Below are positions 18,310-28,662 of a stretch of 64,000 nucleotides of DNA, piece by piece. Under the pieces are notes generated by a model. It did no database searches. It was given only the letters and a program-made list of their open reading frames with translations, and was not told the origin of the DNA. The DNA is from Chitinophaga pinensis (GTDB lineage Bacteria; Bacteroidota; Bacteroidia; Flavobacteriales_D; Crocinitomicaceae): NCBI GenBank assembly GCA_945863605.1, contig CAMAZP010000001.1, forward strand, positions 256,478 through 320,477. Direction: 5' to 3'. The number at the start of each line of letters is the position of its first letter. The stretch's first letter is position 1. The position numbers were made by a program, and so were the translations under genes.

Positions 18310-19548
18310 TTAATATTTCTTCATAATAACTGAAGCAATATGTCCACCAAAACCAAAGGTATTACTCATTGCATAATTCACTTCTTTTGCGCTTGCTTTA
18401 CCAAGTGGAAAGTCAAATAATTCAGCAAATTCAGGTTCGATTGTTTCGGTGTTAATCGTTGGAGGAATTAATCCCGTTTCTAAGGCTTTCACACAAGCAA
18501 TTGCTTCAATGGCTCCGGCTGCACCTAACAAGTGACCGGTCATCGATTTAGTAGCTGAAATGGATACTTTAGAATTCGTTCCAAAAACTGTTCTTGCTGC
18601 AATCAATTCTGAAATATCACCTTGTGGAGTGGAAGTTGCATGCATATTCACATACTCGATTTGATCTGCAGAAATACCTGCCTCGCGCAATGCTTCATTC
18701 ATTCCTAAAACAGCACCAGCTCCTTCGGGATGAGTCCCTGTCAAATGATAAGCATCAGCTGCCATTCCACCACCAACAATTTCTCCTAGAATAATTGCGC
18801 CACGTTTCATTGCGTGTTCATATTCCTCTAAAATCAATGCACCTGCACCTTCTCCCATCACAAAACCATCGCGTGAAATATCAAATGGTCGAGAAGCAGT
18901 TTCAGGAGAATCATTTCTTGTTGAAAGAGCCTTCGCAGAAGAAAAACCACCAATTGACGCCTCGTTAATTGCAGCTTCTGATCCACCTGTCACTATCATA
19001 TCCGCTTTGTCCCATTTGATATAGTTGAAAGCTTCAATTATTGCTGTGTTAGAGGTCGCACAAGCTGAAACAGGGCAGAAGTTAACTCCCCTTAAACCAT
19101 ATTTTATGGAAATTATACCAGATGCAATATCAACTAATATGCGAGGAATAAAATAAGGCGTAAAACGAGGAGTTCCATCACCAACACAATACTCTTTCAT
19201 TTGGTCTTGAAAGGTTTGAATTCCACCATTACCAGAACCCCAAATAACGCCAATTCTATCTTTGTTTAAGGTTTCAAAATCAATTCCAGCATGGGTAACT
19301 GCTTCTTCTACAGCAACTAAAGCATATTGTGAGAATTTATCGTATTTACGTATTTCTTTTGAATCGAAATGGTCTAATTCATTGTAACCTTTCAATTCAC
19401 AAGCAAATTTAGCTTTGAATTTTTCTGTGTCAAATTTGGTAATTGACGCAGCACCACTTTTACCTTCTATCAAAGCATTCCAAAATTCCTCTAAATTATT
19501 TCCAATTGGAGTCAAAGCCCCCATTCCCGTTACTACAACTCTTCTCAT
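18310..19548 (-). CDS. fabF: Beta-ketoacyl-ACP synthase II
   Basis: RRVVVTGMGALTPIGNN, PVSACATSN, NMHATSTPQGD, KSMTGHLLGAAGAIEAI, NTFGFGGHI. Confidence 0.96.
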   Translation of the reverse strand: MRRVVVTGMGALTPIGNNLEEFWNALIEGKSGAASITKFDTEKFKAKFACELKGYNELDHFDSKEIRKYDKFSQYALVAVEEAVTHAGIDFETLNKDRIGVIWGSGNGGIQTFQDQMKEYCVGDGTPRFTPYFIPRILVDIASGIISIKYGLRGVNFCPVSACATSNTAIIEAFNYIKWDKADMIVTGGSEAAINEASIGGFSSAKALSTRNDSPETASRPFDISRDGFVMGEGAGALILEEYEHAMKRGAIILGEIVGGGMAADAYHLTGTHPEGAGAVLGMNEALREAGISADQIEYVNMHATSTPQGDISELIAARTVFGTNSKVSISATKSMTGHLLGAAGAIEAIACVKALETGLIPPTINTETIEPEFAELFDFPLGKASAKEVNYAMSNTFGFGGHIASVIMKKY

Positions 19549-21137
19549 TTATCTAATTTAATTGAATTATACTCTTTTGAATTGATGACATTTATTGCGC
19601 GTTGCAAAATTTCATTTGAATCATTGTAGACTTGGAAAAATTCATTCACACCCCATAAATCTTGCGCTAAATTCGCTTTCAATCGCAACTGAATCAATTT
19701 TTTACTTACTTCATAATCCTTTTCAACGAACTCTAATTTTGGATTTTCCTTTTTAACGTAATCGAAAAATGTTTGCATAAATACTTCGTCACACTTGAAA
19801 TTTTGTTTAAATGAATCGAATGTCGGATATTTGGCTTTCAATTGTTCACGCTGATCAGTCAAGTATCTAAATGGAAAAGAATTTATGTAACCGCCTTGAA
19901 ACAAATCACTTAAATAGTCGGAATTTTCAGTTGTATCTAATGGAACAAAGAAGTCTGGCATAATTCCACCTCCTGCATAAACTGTTCTGTTTGTTTTTAA
20001 GGTTTTGAATAACAAAGAATCCGGCATTTTAATGGAATCCGCGTGGATAAATTCGCCGTTTAGAAAACGTTGTGTTAGGTCTTTTTTATACATTGCAGGA
20101 TCATCATAAGGTTTTTGAATAAATCGACCTGCTGGCGTATAATATCTTGCGATTGTTAAACGAATTTCAGAACCATCACTCAAAGGCATCGGACGTTGAA
20201 CCAAACCTTTACCAAACGTTCGACGACCAACAACTAAACCTCTGTCCCAGTCTTGGATTGCACCTGAAAGAATTTCACTTGCACTTGCGGAATATTCGTC
20301 CGTTAACAAGATTAGTTTTCCATCTTCAAATAATCCTTTTTTACCAGCTTTTAAATTACTTCTCGGTTGAGCACGACCTTCAGAATAAACAATTAATTTG
20401 TCGCCAGAAAGAAATTCATCCGCTAATTTATGAGCAGCATCCAATAATCCACCACCATTACCTTGTAAATCAAAAATTAAGTTTTTCATTCCTTTGGCTT
20501 TTAACGCAACCATTGCAGTATGAACTTCTTCAACTGTTGTTCTTGAAAAACTATTCAAACGAATATATCCCGTTTCTTTGTCAATCATATAATGAGCATC
20601 AACTGAATAAACAGGAATTTTATCACGCGTAATATTGAAAACCAAGTTTTCTTTTTGCGAGCGTCTTTTAACTTCCAATAGTACTTTAGTCCCTAGTTCT
20701 CCCATTAATTTAGTACGAACATCATTGTTTTTCAATCCTATACCAGCAATTGTTTTTCCATCAACGCCCACAATCTGATCTCCAGGTAAAATACCTAATT
20801 TCTCACTTGGTCCACCAGGAATAGTAGCAACAACATTCAATGTGTCTTTCATTATCTGAAAGCGAATACCAACACCAACAAAACTTCCGTTAATTGAAGT
20901 TTGTGCCTCACTCAATTCTTCAGCAGGAATATAAGTTGAATGGGGATCAAGTTTTTCCAACATTGCAATTATCGCTGTTTCTGTCAACTCTTTACCTTTA
21001 ACTGGGTCGACGTAAAAACGAGTGACATTATCCATTACTTCGTCAAATTTTTGAGAAGTACTTCTTTCGCTTGGGTCAAATTGTGCAAATAGGGAACTTG
21101 ATAATAATATAGAGCTAACAAAAAGAATTTTTTTCAT
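19545..21137 (-). CDS. C-terminal processing peptidase, S41 family with PDZ domain
   Basis: LEKLDPHSTYIPAEE, GPSEKLGILPGDQIVGVDGKTI, YIRLNSFSRTTVEEV, DLQGNGGGLLDAAHKLADEF, DEYSASASEILSGAIQDWDRG, GKGLVQ. Likely start at 21137 (MKKILFVSS). Confidence 0.93.
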   Translation of the reverse strand: MKKILFVSSILLSSSLFAQFDPSERSTSQKFDEVMDNVTRFYVDPVKGKELTETAIIAMLEKLDPHSTYIPAEELSEAQTSINGSFVGVGIRFQIMKDTLNVVATIPGGPSEKLGILPGDQIVGVDGKTIAGIGLKNNDVRTKLMGELGTKVLLEVKRRSQKENLVFNITRDKIPVYSVDAHYMIDKETGYIRLNSFSRTTVEEVHTAMVALKAKGMKNLIFDLQGNGGGLLDAAHKLADEFLSGDKLIVYSEGRAQPRSNLKAGKKGLFEDGKLILLTDEYSASASEILSGAIQDWDRGLVVGRRTFGKGLVQRPMPLSDGSEIRLTIARYYTPAGRFIQKPYDDPAMYKKDLTQRFLNGEFIHADSIKMPDSLLFKTLKTNRTVYAGGGIMPDFFVPLDTTENSDYLSDLFQGGYINSFPFRYLTDQREQLKAKYPTFDSFKQNFKCDEVFMQTFFDYVKKENPKLEFVEKDYEVSKKLIQLRLKANLAQDLWGVNEFFQVYNDSNEILQRAINVINSKEYNSIKLDK

Positions 21138-21442
21138 AAACAATTTTTAGAAATGTAAACCTAAGAAACGCATTCAATATAAAATCGTGCCTTTATTCAA
21201 ATATAATCCGTTTTTGTGAATACTTAACTATTTTATCTTTCAATGAAATAATTTTTAACCGTTCAGTTTGAATAAGAGAACCATCATAACTTTAACTATT
21301 TAATTGTAGATATTAGTTTTTGAAAATTATAGATTTCTGTTGATTATCTATAAATTTATTAACATTAAAATAATTATTGCTTTGAAATATAAATGGTTAT
21401 TTATGAATTTTAAAAAATTAAAAATGGAAATCGGTTAGTCAA

Positions 21443-21814
21443 TTATCTTTCAAAATGAATAAAGTTAATTTCAGAAATATTTTTAAAATCAGTGTCAGCA
21501 GAAATAAAAGGAATACCTAAATATAAACTTGTTGAAACTATCAGACAGTCTGGCAATTTTAAACGATTTGTTTTTCTTATTTGTATTGTGATTTCTTTTA
21601 TTTCATCACTAATACCATAAATGTGACATTCAGATAAAAATCCCTTAATTACTTTTTCTTCTTCGATTTTTAATCCTTTGAAACTTAATATTTCAATTTC
21701 TGTTATAATTGAAACACATAAATTTTTACCGTTTAGAAAATGAGCCAATGTTCTGTCTCCATTCAATAAGTAAAGTACGATATTAGTATCAAGGAAAATT
21801 CTATTTCCATTCAT
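21443..21814 (-). CDS. PIN-domain toxin (VapC-like)
   Basis: RIFLDTNIVLYLLNGD, ITEIEILSF, KLPDCLIVSTSLYLGIPFISADTDF. Confidence 0.85.
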   Translation of the reverse strand: MNGNRIFLDTNIVLYLLNGDRTLAHFLNGKNLCVSIITEIEILSFKGLKIEEEKVIKGFLSECHIYGISDEIKEITIQIRKTNRLKLPDCLIVSTSLYLGIPFISADTDFKNISEINFIHFER

Positions 21815-21968
21815 TTCTTAGCTCCTTTTGTATTTCAAGTGGATCTTTGTCTAATTGAATTTTTCCACAATATTTTAAAGTGTCAACGCCTTTTTTATTT
21901 GAGTTTATTTGCTTTGTTATTTTTTGAATTTCAACCTTTGAGGATCCTTTTTTTAATGTAGTTACCAT
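21801..21968 (-). CDS. Putative VapB-like antitoxin, 55 aa
   Basis: Own translation of the minus strand: MVTTLKKGSSKVEIQKITKQINSNKKGVDTLKYCGKIQLDKDPLEIQKELRNEWK*; overlaps the toxin start by 14 nt; below the ORF-track length cutoff. Confidence 0.75.
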   Translation of the reverse strand: MVTTLKKGSSKVEIQKITKQINSNKKGVDTLKYCGKIQLDKDPLEIQKELRNEWK

Positions 21969-22035
21969 ATTATAAATATTTAATTGAAATTAAACTTAAT
22001 AATTGAAATATCAAAATAATTATTCAACTTAATTA

Positions 22036-22329
22036 TCACCTTTCTTCCAACTCGTCAATTTCAACGGTTGGACCTCCCTGACAGATGCTCGGAGCTCCTG
22101 TTTCATGGTATTTTACCCACACTTTTTGTCCGTCGATAATTGAAACAGTAGATGAAAAACTGAATAAATTTCCTGGTTCAATTGCATCGCCATTTTCCAA
22201 CACAATCTGCATTCCGCAACCATCAAATCCAGTGTAGTCTCTTATTATAGCTTTAGTCATTCCTTTGTTTGATTTGGAACAGCTGAAAATGAGGAAACTA
22301 AGAGCGGAGAATAGTATAATTTTTTTCAT
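22036..22329 (-). CDS. Small putative lipoprotein
   Basis: MKKIILFSALSFLIFSCSKS lipobox; 97 aa. Confidence 0.65.
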   Translation of the reverse strand: MKKIILFSALSFLIFSCSKSNKGMTKAIIRDYTGFDGCGMQIVLENGDAIEPGNLFSFSSTVSIIDGQKVWVKYHETGAPSICQGGPTVEIDELEER

Positions 22330-22472
22330 ATCATAACGTTTTATTGGATAAAGTTAATTGTTTTACCTTTTACTTATAACTGGTTTTTTGATAAGTTATT
22401 TTTTCGAATCAAAATCCTTCTCTTCTTCCTATTAAAATCAATATCTTTACAGACTAAAATTGAGTAAAAGAT

Positions 22473-23819
22473 ATGTTTGAGAATCTTACAGAAAAGTTTG
22501 AACGCGCGTTTAAAGTATTAAAAGGTCACGGTCAAATTACAGAAATAAACGTAGCAGAAACCTTAAAGGAGGTGAGAAGAGCATTGTTAGATGCCGATGT
22601 TAATTTCAATACTGCAAAGAATTTTACGAATACAGTAAAAGAAAAAGCACTTGGTCGCGATGTTTTGAAGTCTGTTTCTCCTGGGCAATTGATGATTAAG
22701 ATTTGCCACGAAGAGTTGGTGGAGTTGATGGGTGGAAATGAATCAGAGGTTAATCTTAAAGGCAATCCAGCGATTATCTTGATGTCAGGTTTGCAAGGTT
22801 CTGGAAAAACAACATTCACTGGAAAATTAGGAAACTATTTAAAAAACAAAAAAGGGAAGAAAGTATTATTAGTTGCTTGTGACGTTTATCGTCCTGCTGC
22901 GATTGACCAATTACACGTATTAGGTGAACAATTAGACATCGAAGTATATTCAAATAAAGAAGATAAAAATCCTGTAAGCATTGCAACAGCTGCTATCAAT
23001 CACGCAAAAAGTAAATCATTTAACGTGGTGATTGTCGATACAGCGGGTCGTTTGGCGATTGATGAACAAATGATGGACGAAATTGCGAAAGTGAAAGCGG
23101 CCATCAATCCAAGTGAGACCTTGTTCGTTGTGGATTCAATGACAGGACAGGATGCAGTAAATACAGCAAAAGCTTTCAACGAAAAAATCAATTTTGACGG
23201 AGTTGTTCTAACAAAATTAGATGGTGATACAAGAGGTGGTGCTGCTTTATCCATTAAAGCAATCGTAAACAAACCAATCAAATTTGTCGGTACAGGTGAG
23301 AAAATGGACGCATTAGATGTGTTCTATCCTTCTCGTATGGCGGACAGAATCTTGGGGATGGGTGACGTTGTTTCCTTAGTAGAGCGTGCTCAAGAGCAAT
23401 TCGACGAGGAAGAAGCGCGCAAGTTGCAAAAGAAAATTATGAAGGATCAATTTGACTTCAATGATTTCTTAGCCCAATTGCAACAGATTAAAAAAATGGG
23501 TAACGTAAAAGATTTAATGGGAATGATTCCAGGAATGGGAAAAGCAATTAAGGATGTTGATGTGCCTGATGATGCGTTTAAAGGTGTTGAGGCAATTATC
23601 TTATCCATGACTCCAAAGGAAAGAGCTAATCCTGCTTTGTTAAATACTTCTCGTAAAAATAGAATTGCAAAAGGAAGTGGTACCAATATTCAAGAAGTTA
23701 ACAAACTAATCAAACAGTTTGAAGATATGCGAAAAATGATGAAAATGATGAGTAATCCACGCAATATGATGGGAATGATGAGTAAACTTAAAGGCATGGG
23801 TGGTATGCCAGGAATGTAA
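22473..23819 (+). CDS. ffh: Signal recognition particle protein Ffh
   Basis: MSGLQGSGKTTFTGKLG, VACDVYRPAAIDQL, VDTAGRLAID, LTKLDGDTRGGAAL, C-terminal Met-rich M domain. Confidence 0.98.
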   Translation: MFENLTEKFERAFKVLKGHGQITEINVAETLKEVRRALLDADVNFNTAKNFTNTVKEKALGRDVLKSVSPGQLMIKICHEELVELMGGNESEVNLKGNPAIILMSGLQGSGKTTFTGKLGNYLKNKKGKKVLLVACDVYRPAAIDQLHVLGEQLDIEVYSNKEDKNPVSIATAAINHAKSKSFNVVIVDTAGRLAIDEQMMDEIAKVKAAINPSETLFVVDSMTGQDAVNTAKAFNEKINFDGVVLTKLDGDTRGGAALSIKAIVNKPIKFVGTGEKMDALDVFYPSRMADRILGMGDVVSLVERAQEQFDEEEARKLQKKIMKDQFDFNDFLAQLQQIKKMGNVKDLMGMIPGMGKAIKDVDVPDDAFKGVEAIILSMTPKERANPALLNTSRKNRIAKGSGTNIQEVNKLIKQFEDMRKMMKMMSNPRNMMGMMSKLKGMGGMPGM

Positions 23820-23820
23820 G

Positions 23821-24765
23821 ATGGAGGAATTCGATTTATATCCTGAAAAACCAATTATTGAAAAAGTTAAAGTTCAAAGTAACTGGGGGCTAACCGCCTT
23901 TACAATTGTTTTATTTGGTGGGACATTTTTACTTGTTTACTCTGAGGAAATTCGATTCGTGCTTTTTTTAATTGCTGTACTTCTAATTCATGAATTGGGG
24001 CATTATTTTTCGATGAAGAAATTTAATTACGAGAATGTAAGAATGTTGTTTATTCCACTCATGGGTGCATTTGTACAAGGGAGTAAAGAAAAATATTCAC
24101 AACGTCAAAGTTTTATAGTTGTTGCTTTAGGTCCATATCCGGGGATTATTATTGGTGCCATTTTATTAGTTCTTTCATCAAAATATCAATCTGATTGGAT
24201 GATAGAATGGAGTTTTTTATTCTTGTTCATTAATATAATAAATCTCATTCCAATCGATCCTTTAGATGGTGGACAACTTTTTAAATTGTTGATGAAAAAA
24301 AATCGCGACTTATTTTTGATGATTTTCGCATTGATTTCATCCCTTGTTTTAATTGGTTTTGGATGGCTAATCGATAGTTGGGTAATGATTGTTTTTGGCT
24401 TCTTTATGGGAATTAGGGTTCGAGGAATACAGCGCAATTACCACATTCGAAAGGAATTAGATGAAGAGGGTATAAATTATAACACCACTTATGATGAGCT
24501 TTCTAATAGGGATTATTTGTTGATTAAGAACATTCTTTTGAAGGAAATACCGTCATTGTCTAAATATAAAGAATTACAAGGGAAAATTAATGATGATGTT
24601 ATGGCTTCACATGTTAATTCAGTTTTGTTAGCTCCAGTTAGGCAAGACGCATCTTTAGCATTCAAGGTTTTCATGGTAATAAGTTGGATGTTTTTAATAT
24701 TTCTACCTTTCTTATTATTATTTTTTGTGAATCTTAATTTCGATTGGTATTTTGAAATGCTGTAA
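23821..24765 (+). CDS. M50-family site-2 protease-like membrane protein
   Basis: LLIHELGHYFSMKK (HExxH) and NLIPIDPLDGGQLF (second motif); starts 1 nt after the ffh stop (ORF track start 23800 lies inside ffh). Confidence 0.8.
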   Translation: MEEFDLYPEKPIIEKVKVQSNWGLTAFTIVLFGGTFLLVYSEEIRFVLFLIAVLLIHELGHYFSMKKFNYENVRMLFIPLMGAFVQGSKEKYSQRQSFIVVALGPYPGIIIGAILLVLSSKYQSDWMIEWSFLFLFINIINLIPIDPLDGGQLFKLLMKKNRDLFLMIFALISSLVLIGFGWLIDSWVMIVFGFFMGIRVRGIQRNYHIRKELDEEGINYNTTYDELSNRDYLLIKNILLKEIPSLSKYKELQGKINDDVMASHVNSVLLAPVRQDASLAFKVFMVISWMFLIFLPFLLLFFVNLNFDWYFEML

Positions 24766-24810
24766 TTTTCAGAAATATTTTTTGGTACAGTCATTGTCAA
24801 AGCCGACAAC

Positions 24811-25509
24811 ATGAAGTTTTTTTTCTTTTTAATCGTTTTTTCACCATTTGTTTATTTCGCTCAATGTGACAAAGTTTTTGTTTCGGGTAGGGTAGTAGAC
24901 ACCTTGCGACCTCAGAGTTTTTATAATTTAATGGTTATTAATCGCTCAACAGGGAGAGGGATTTTTGGACAGCCAGATGGTTATTTTTCTGTTTATGTTA
25001 GGCCAAATGATAAAATTGCACTTTCCACGAAGGAATATCCGATTTATGAATTTAAAGCCAAACCTGATTCTAATTGTCAATGCCAAGTGATTGCATATAT
25101 TGAAAAATTACCGCAGCAAGTTCAAGAAGTGGTAGTTAAACCCTTAAAAACGTTAGAGCAAATCAAAGAAGAAAGAAAGAATTTAGTCTTAAGAGAAACA
25201 CGTCAAGTTACTGGAATAGAAGCATTTCAAAGCCCAATCACGGCATTATATCAAGCGTTTTCAAAGAAAGAACAAAACAAACGTTGGATTGCTGAACAGA
25301 AGTATAAAGATGATCAACGTCAAGTGGTTAAAGAATTGTTACGTCTTTACGTTGCATATGAAATCATTGAAATGGAAGAAGCTGAATTTGATGATTTCAT
25401 TATTTTCTTAAATGCAGATCCTGATTTCTTAAAAACTGCTGCCGAGATGGAATTAGTGCTTTTCATCAAAGACAAATTTGAACATTTCAAGATGATTAGA
25501 AAAAAATAG
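24811..25509 (+). CDS. Secreted protein with carboxypeptidase-regulatory-like domain
   Basis: Signal peptide; VFVSGRVVDTLRPQSFYNLMVINRSTGRGIFGQPDGYFSVYVRPND. Confidence 0.6.
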   Translation: MKFFFFLIVFSPFVYFAQCDKVFVSGRVVDTLRPQSFYNLMVINRSTGRGIFGQPDGYFSVYVRPNDKIALSTKEYPIYEFKAKPDSNCQCQVIAYIEKLPQQVQEVVVKPLKTLEQIKEERKNLVLRETRQVTGIEAFQSPITALYQAFSKKEQNKRWIAEQKYKDDQRQVVKELLRLYVAYEIIEMEEAEFDDFIIFLNADPDFLKTAAEMELVLFIKDKFEHFKMIRKK

Positions 25510-25514
25510 ATCTT

Positions 25515-26192
25515 TCATAGCTGTTCTATTAATTTCATAACCCATTCAACTTGTTCTTCTCGATTTAAGTTTGTGTTATCTAAAACAATTGCATCTTCTA
25601 CTTGAATTAGTGGACTTTCAGCTCTAGTAGAATCAATAAAATCTCGTTCTTTCAAGTTTTTTGCAACTTCATCAAATGAACTTGTAATCCCTTTATTTTT
25701 GAGTTCGTCCAATCTTCGTTGTATTCTAATTTTAGTATCTGCGGTTACAAATAATTTCAAATCTGCTCGTGGAAAAACAACTGAAGCAATGTCTCTACCG
25801 TCCATAATAATTCCGCCTTTTTCACCCATTTTTTGTTGTTCTGCTACTAATTTTTGACGAACGTCTTTAATTGTAGCAATTTTTGAAACCACATTCGCAA
25901 CTGCATTTTCACGGATTTCAGTTGAAACATTTCGGTTATTCAAAAACAAAAGTGATTGTTGATCGATTGTTTTGAATTCAAGTTGAATATGATTTAGGTT
26001 TTCAATGATTCGATCCACCAAAGGCTCAGCATCAATAATTAATTCATTTTCTAGGCAGTAGAGTGCTACTCCACGATACATCGCACCCGAATCGATAAAA
26101 ATGTAATCTAATTTTTTTGCTAAATCTTTTGCTAAGGTGCTTTTTCCACAGGCTGAAAAACCGTCAATTGCTATAGTTAGTTTTTTTTTCAT
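25515..26192 (-). CDS. cmk: Cytidylate kinase
   Basis: LTIAIDGFSACGKSTLAKDLA, FIDSGAMYRGVALYCLE, GGIIMDGRDIASVVFPRADLKLFVTA, LDNTNLNREEQV. Confidence 0.96.
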   Translation of the reverse strand: MKKKLTIAIDGFSACGKSTLAKDLAKKLDYIFIDSGAMYRGVALYCLENELIIDAEPLVDRIIENLNHIQLEFKTIDQQSLLFLNNRNVSTEIRENAVANVVSKIATIKDVRQKLVAEQQKMGEKGGIIMDGRDIASVVFPRADLKLFVTADTKIRIQRRLDELKNKGITSSFDEVAKNLKERDFIDSTRAESPLIQVEDAIVLDNTNLNREEQVEWVMKLIEQL

Positions 26193-26308
26193 ATTAAAAT
26201 ATTAATATCAAAATTATTATAAAAACAGATGATTGATTGAACCCAAATTCACTACTGTATAAATTCATTTTAAAACTAAATTTAAAAGTTGATTTTGATT
26301 GAACCTAT

Positions 26309-28639
26309 TTATTTTAATTCTTTTTCAAATAATTCAAAAATCCTTCTGTATTCATCAAACCAAGAATAACTTTCAGTGAAGCTATGTTGTTCAATTGGAT
26401 AAACAGCCATTTCCCAGTTCGTTTTACCCAATTCAATCAATCGTTGGTTAAGTCTTACAACATCTTGAAATTGAACGTTATCATCTACCATTCCGTGTAA
26501 AATTAACAAGGGATTTTTAAGATTTTCAGCAAAATTGATTGGTGAACTTTTGCGATATGCTTCTGGATCAGTTTCAGGATAATTTAAAATATTACTAGTA
26601 TATTCATGGTTGTAATGTGCCCAATCAGTAACAGAACGTAAAGCTGCACCACATTTAAATTCATCTGGAGTAGTGAAAAGTCCCATCAAAGTAATAAATC
26701 CACCGTAAGAACCTCCATAAATTCCAACGCGTTTTGGGTCTATTTTGTGATTTTCAACCAAGAACTTTTTTGCATCTATAAAATCTTGTAAATCGCGACC
26801 ACCCATGTGACGATAAATAGCTGTACGATAAGCTCTTCCATATCCTTCACTCGCACGGTAATCGACATCTAAAACAGTATAACCTAAATCAGTTAATAAG
26901 TTATGGAACATATATTCTCTGAAATAAAGACTCCAGTACTTATGTGCATTTTGTAGATAACCCGCTCCATGAACAAATAAAACAGCAGCGCCATTTTTTT
27001 TCATTGCTTCCGGTTCATAAATTCGGGCATAAACAGGAATTCCATCTGAACCATTGAAAGTAATTACGGGTGGATTTCTCCATTTGTAGGCATTGAATTG
27101 AGTTGTTGTTGAATAAGTAAGTTGTTTTTGCTCTACTATTGCTTTTGGAGAATTTTTAGTAACATAAATTTCCCAAGGTTGATTGCTTGAAGAGTAACGA
27201 ACAGCCAAGGATTTTTCATCCGGAGAAATGGCAACATCAAAGTACCCATCACCTGTCAAAATGGGAGTCATTTTTTTTGTGGCAATATCAAAGTGATAAA
27301 AATTTCGGTTTCCTGGATGGGATTGATTACTTGTAATGTAAAATATTCTCTTATCAGCTGAGAGTTGAACCGAATGAATTTCAAAATTACCTTTCGTTAA
27401 TTGTATTTTTTTGTTTTCAATTATATCATACAAATACAAGTGAGAATAGCCATCTTCCTCTGATTGAAAATAAAAAGTTTTTCCATCTTCCAACCAATCT
27501 AAAGTGCCAATTTCTGAATTCCAAGAACCAATTCCAGGGCCGCCAATCCAAGCTTCATCGTGTTGATGTTCGAGTTCTTTAATGGTCGCTTTTTCAAGGT
27601 TTACCATTACAATCCAACGATCTTTATTGTCAGAACTACGAATGTCGCACAAAGCTTGCGAACTATTTTTAGCAAAAACTAGTGGGTGAACAAATAGCGA
27701 ACGATCCTTGTCAAAGTTTGGATTGTTAAAATCAGTAAGATAAGTAGGTTTTGTTCTAATTCCTGTCAAATGAGAAAAATCAATTTTTATCAATGTATCT
27801 CGCTCTAAATTAAACAAATACAACTCTTGATTCGGTTCGTTTTGACTAACTTTCGAACGTGCTTTTTGTTCTTTTGTGTAGCCATCAGCTGTAATAAATT
27901 GAGTGACACTTGTAGGTTTTTCTTTACTTGAATGGAAAGAAGTAAAGGAAATATGCTTTCCTGAAGGATCAATTTGTAATTCGCTTATCGAACCATTTCC
28001 AATAAATTGTTCTTTTGGAAACGGAAAGCTAGTGAGTTTATCTTTAATAGAATACCATTCATTTTTCTTGTTTTTATCTTTAATATATTGAAACAATTCA
28101 GTTTGCTGTTTCATTAAATAAGTGGAATCTGCCTTCTCAATTTGCGCTTCTTCATTTTTAAAGTTTGTTATTTGAATTAATGATTTTCCGGACCATATAA
28201 ATAAATTATGACCCATTTGAAAAGCAATTTTGTTCGGGTCGTTTAATCTCTGAATATTAAACAATTGCTCAGAATACTGAAAAATTACTTGTTGAGTATT
28301 TGTTTTTTTGGAATATGTAATTAACGTATTTCCAGGTGAATAAAATTGTTCAGAATACAATCTTTGCTTAGCATCGTAATTTACTAAAGCTGGGTAATTC
28401 TTTGCCTCTACTTTTTGAATATTTCCAGATAATAAATTATAGGAATAAGTTGAGTTACCGGGTTCTTTGTCTTTGTTCCATTCAAAATAAATCGATTTCC
28501 CATCAGCAGACCAACGTTGATAATCGGGAAGATAACCGACAAATTCGTGTCCTTTCATAATTTCTTTTAAATCCAGTTGTGAAAAAATTACGAGAGATAA
28601 ATTACAAATAATAAAAGTAACAAGGAAACGATTAAACAT
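26309..28639 (-). CDS. S9-family prolyl oligopeptidase / dipeptidyl-peptidase IV-like
   Basis: RVGIYGGSYGGFITLMGL (GxSxGG), VDDNVQFQDVVRL, HSFTESYSW; signal peptide. Confidence 0.92.
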   Translation of the reverse strand: MFNRFLVTFIICNLSLVIFSQLDLKEIMKGHEFVGYLPDYQRWSADGKSIYFEWNKDKEPGNSTYSYNLLSGNIQKVEAKNYPALVNYDAKQRLYSEQFYSPGNTLITYSKKTNTQQVIFQYSEQLFNIQRLNDPNKIAFQMGHNLFIWSGKSLIQITNFKNEEAQIEKADSTYLMKQQTELFQYIKDKNKKNEWYSIKDKLTSFPFPKEQFIGNGSISELQIDPSGKHISFTSFHSSKEKPTSVTQFITADGYTKEQKARSKVSQNEPNQELYLFNLERDTLIKIDFSHLTGIRTKPTYLTDFNNPNFDKDRSLFVHPLVFAKNSSQALCDIRSSDNKDRWIVMVNLEKATIKELEHQHDEAWIGGPGIGSWNSEIGTLDWLEDGKTFYFQSEEDGYSHLYLYDIIENKKIQLTKGNFEIHSVQLSADKRIFYITSNQSHPGNRNFYHFDIATKKMTPILTGDGYFDVAISPDEKSLAVRYSSSNQPWEIYVTKNSPKAIVEQKQLTYSTTTQFNAYKWRNPPVITFNGSDGIPVYARIYEPEAMKKNGAAVLFVHGAGYLQNAHKYWSLYFREYMFHNLLTDLGYTVLDVDYRASEGYGRAYRTAIYRHMGGRDLQDFIDAKKFLVENHKIDPKRVGIYGGSYGGFITLMGLFTTPDEFKCGAALRSVTDWAHYNHEYTSNILNYPETDPEAYRKSSPINFAENLKNPLLILHGMVDDNVQFQDVVRLNQRLIELGKTNWEMAVYPIEQHSFTESYSWFDEYRRIFELFEKELK

Positions 28640-28662
28640 AATCTGTATAGTTTAATGAACAA

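Noticed and set aside
20147-20632. 161-aa plus-strand ORF antisense to ctp
   Set aside because: Lies wholly inside a strongly supported S41 peptidase gene; His/Leu/Gln-rich translation typical of an antisense frame.
23800-23820. ORF-track start of the M50 gene inside ffh
   Set aside because: The ATG at 23821 immediately after the ffh stop is the simpler start; upstream extension MVCQECK is ffh sequence read in another frame.
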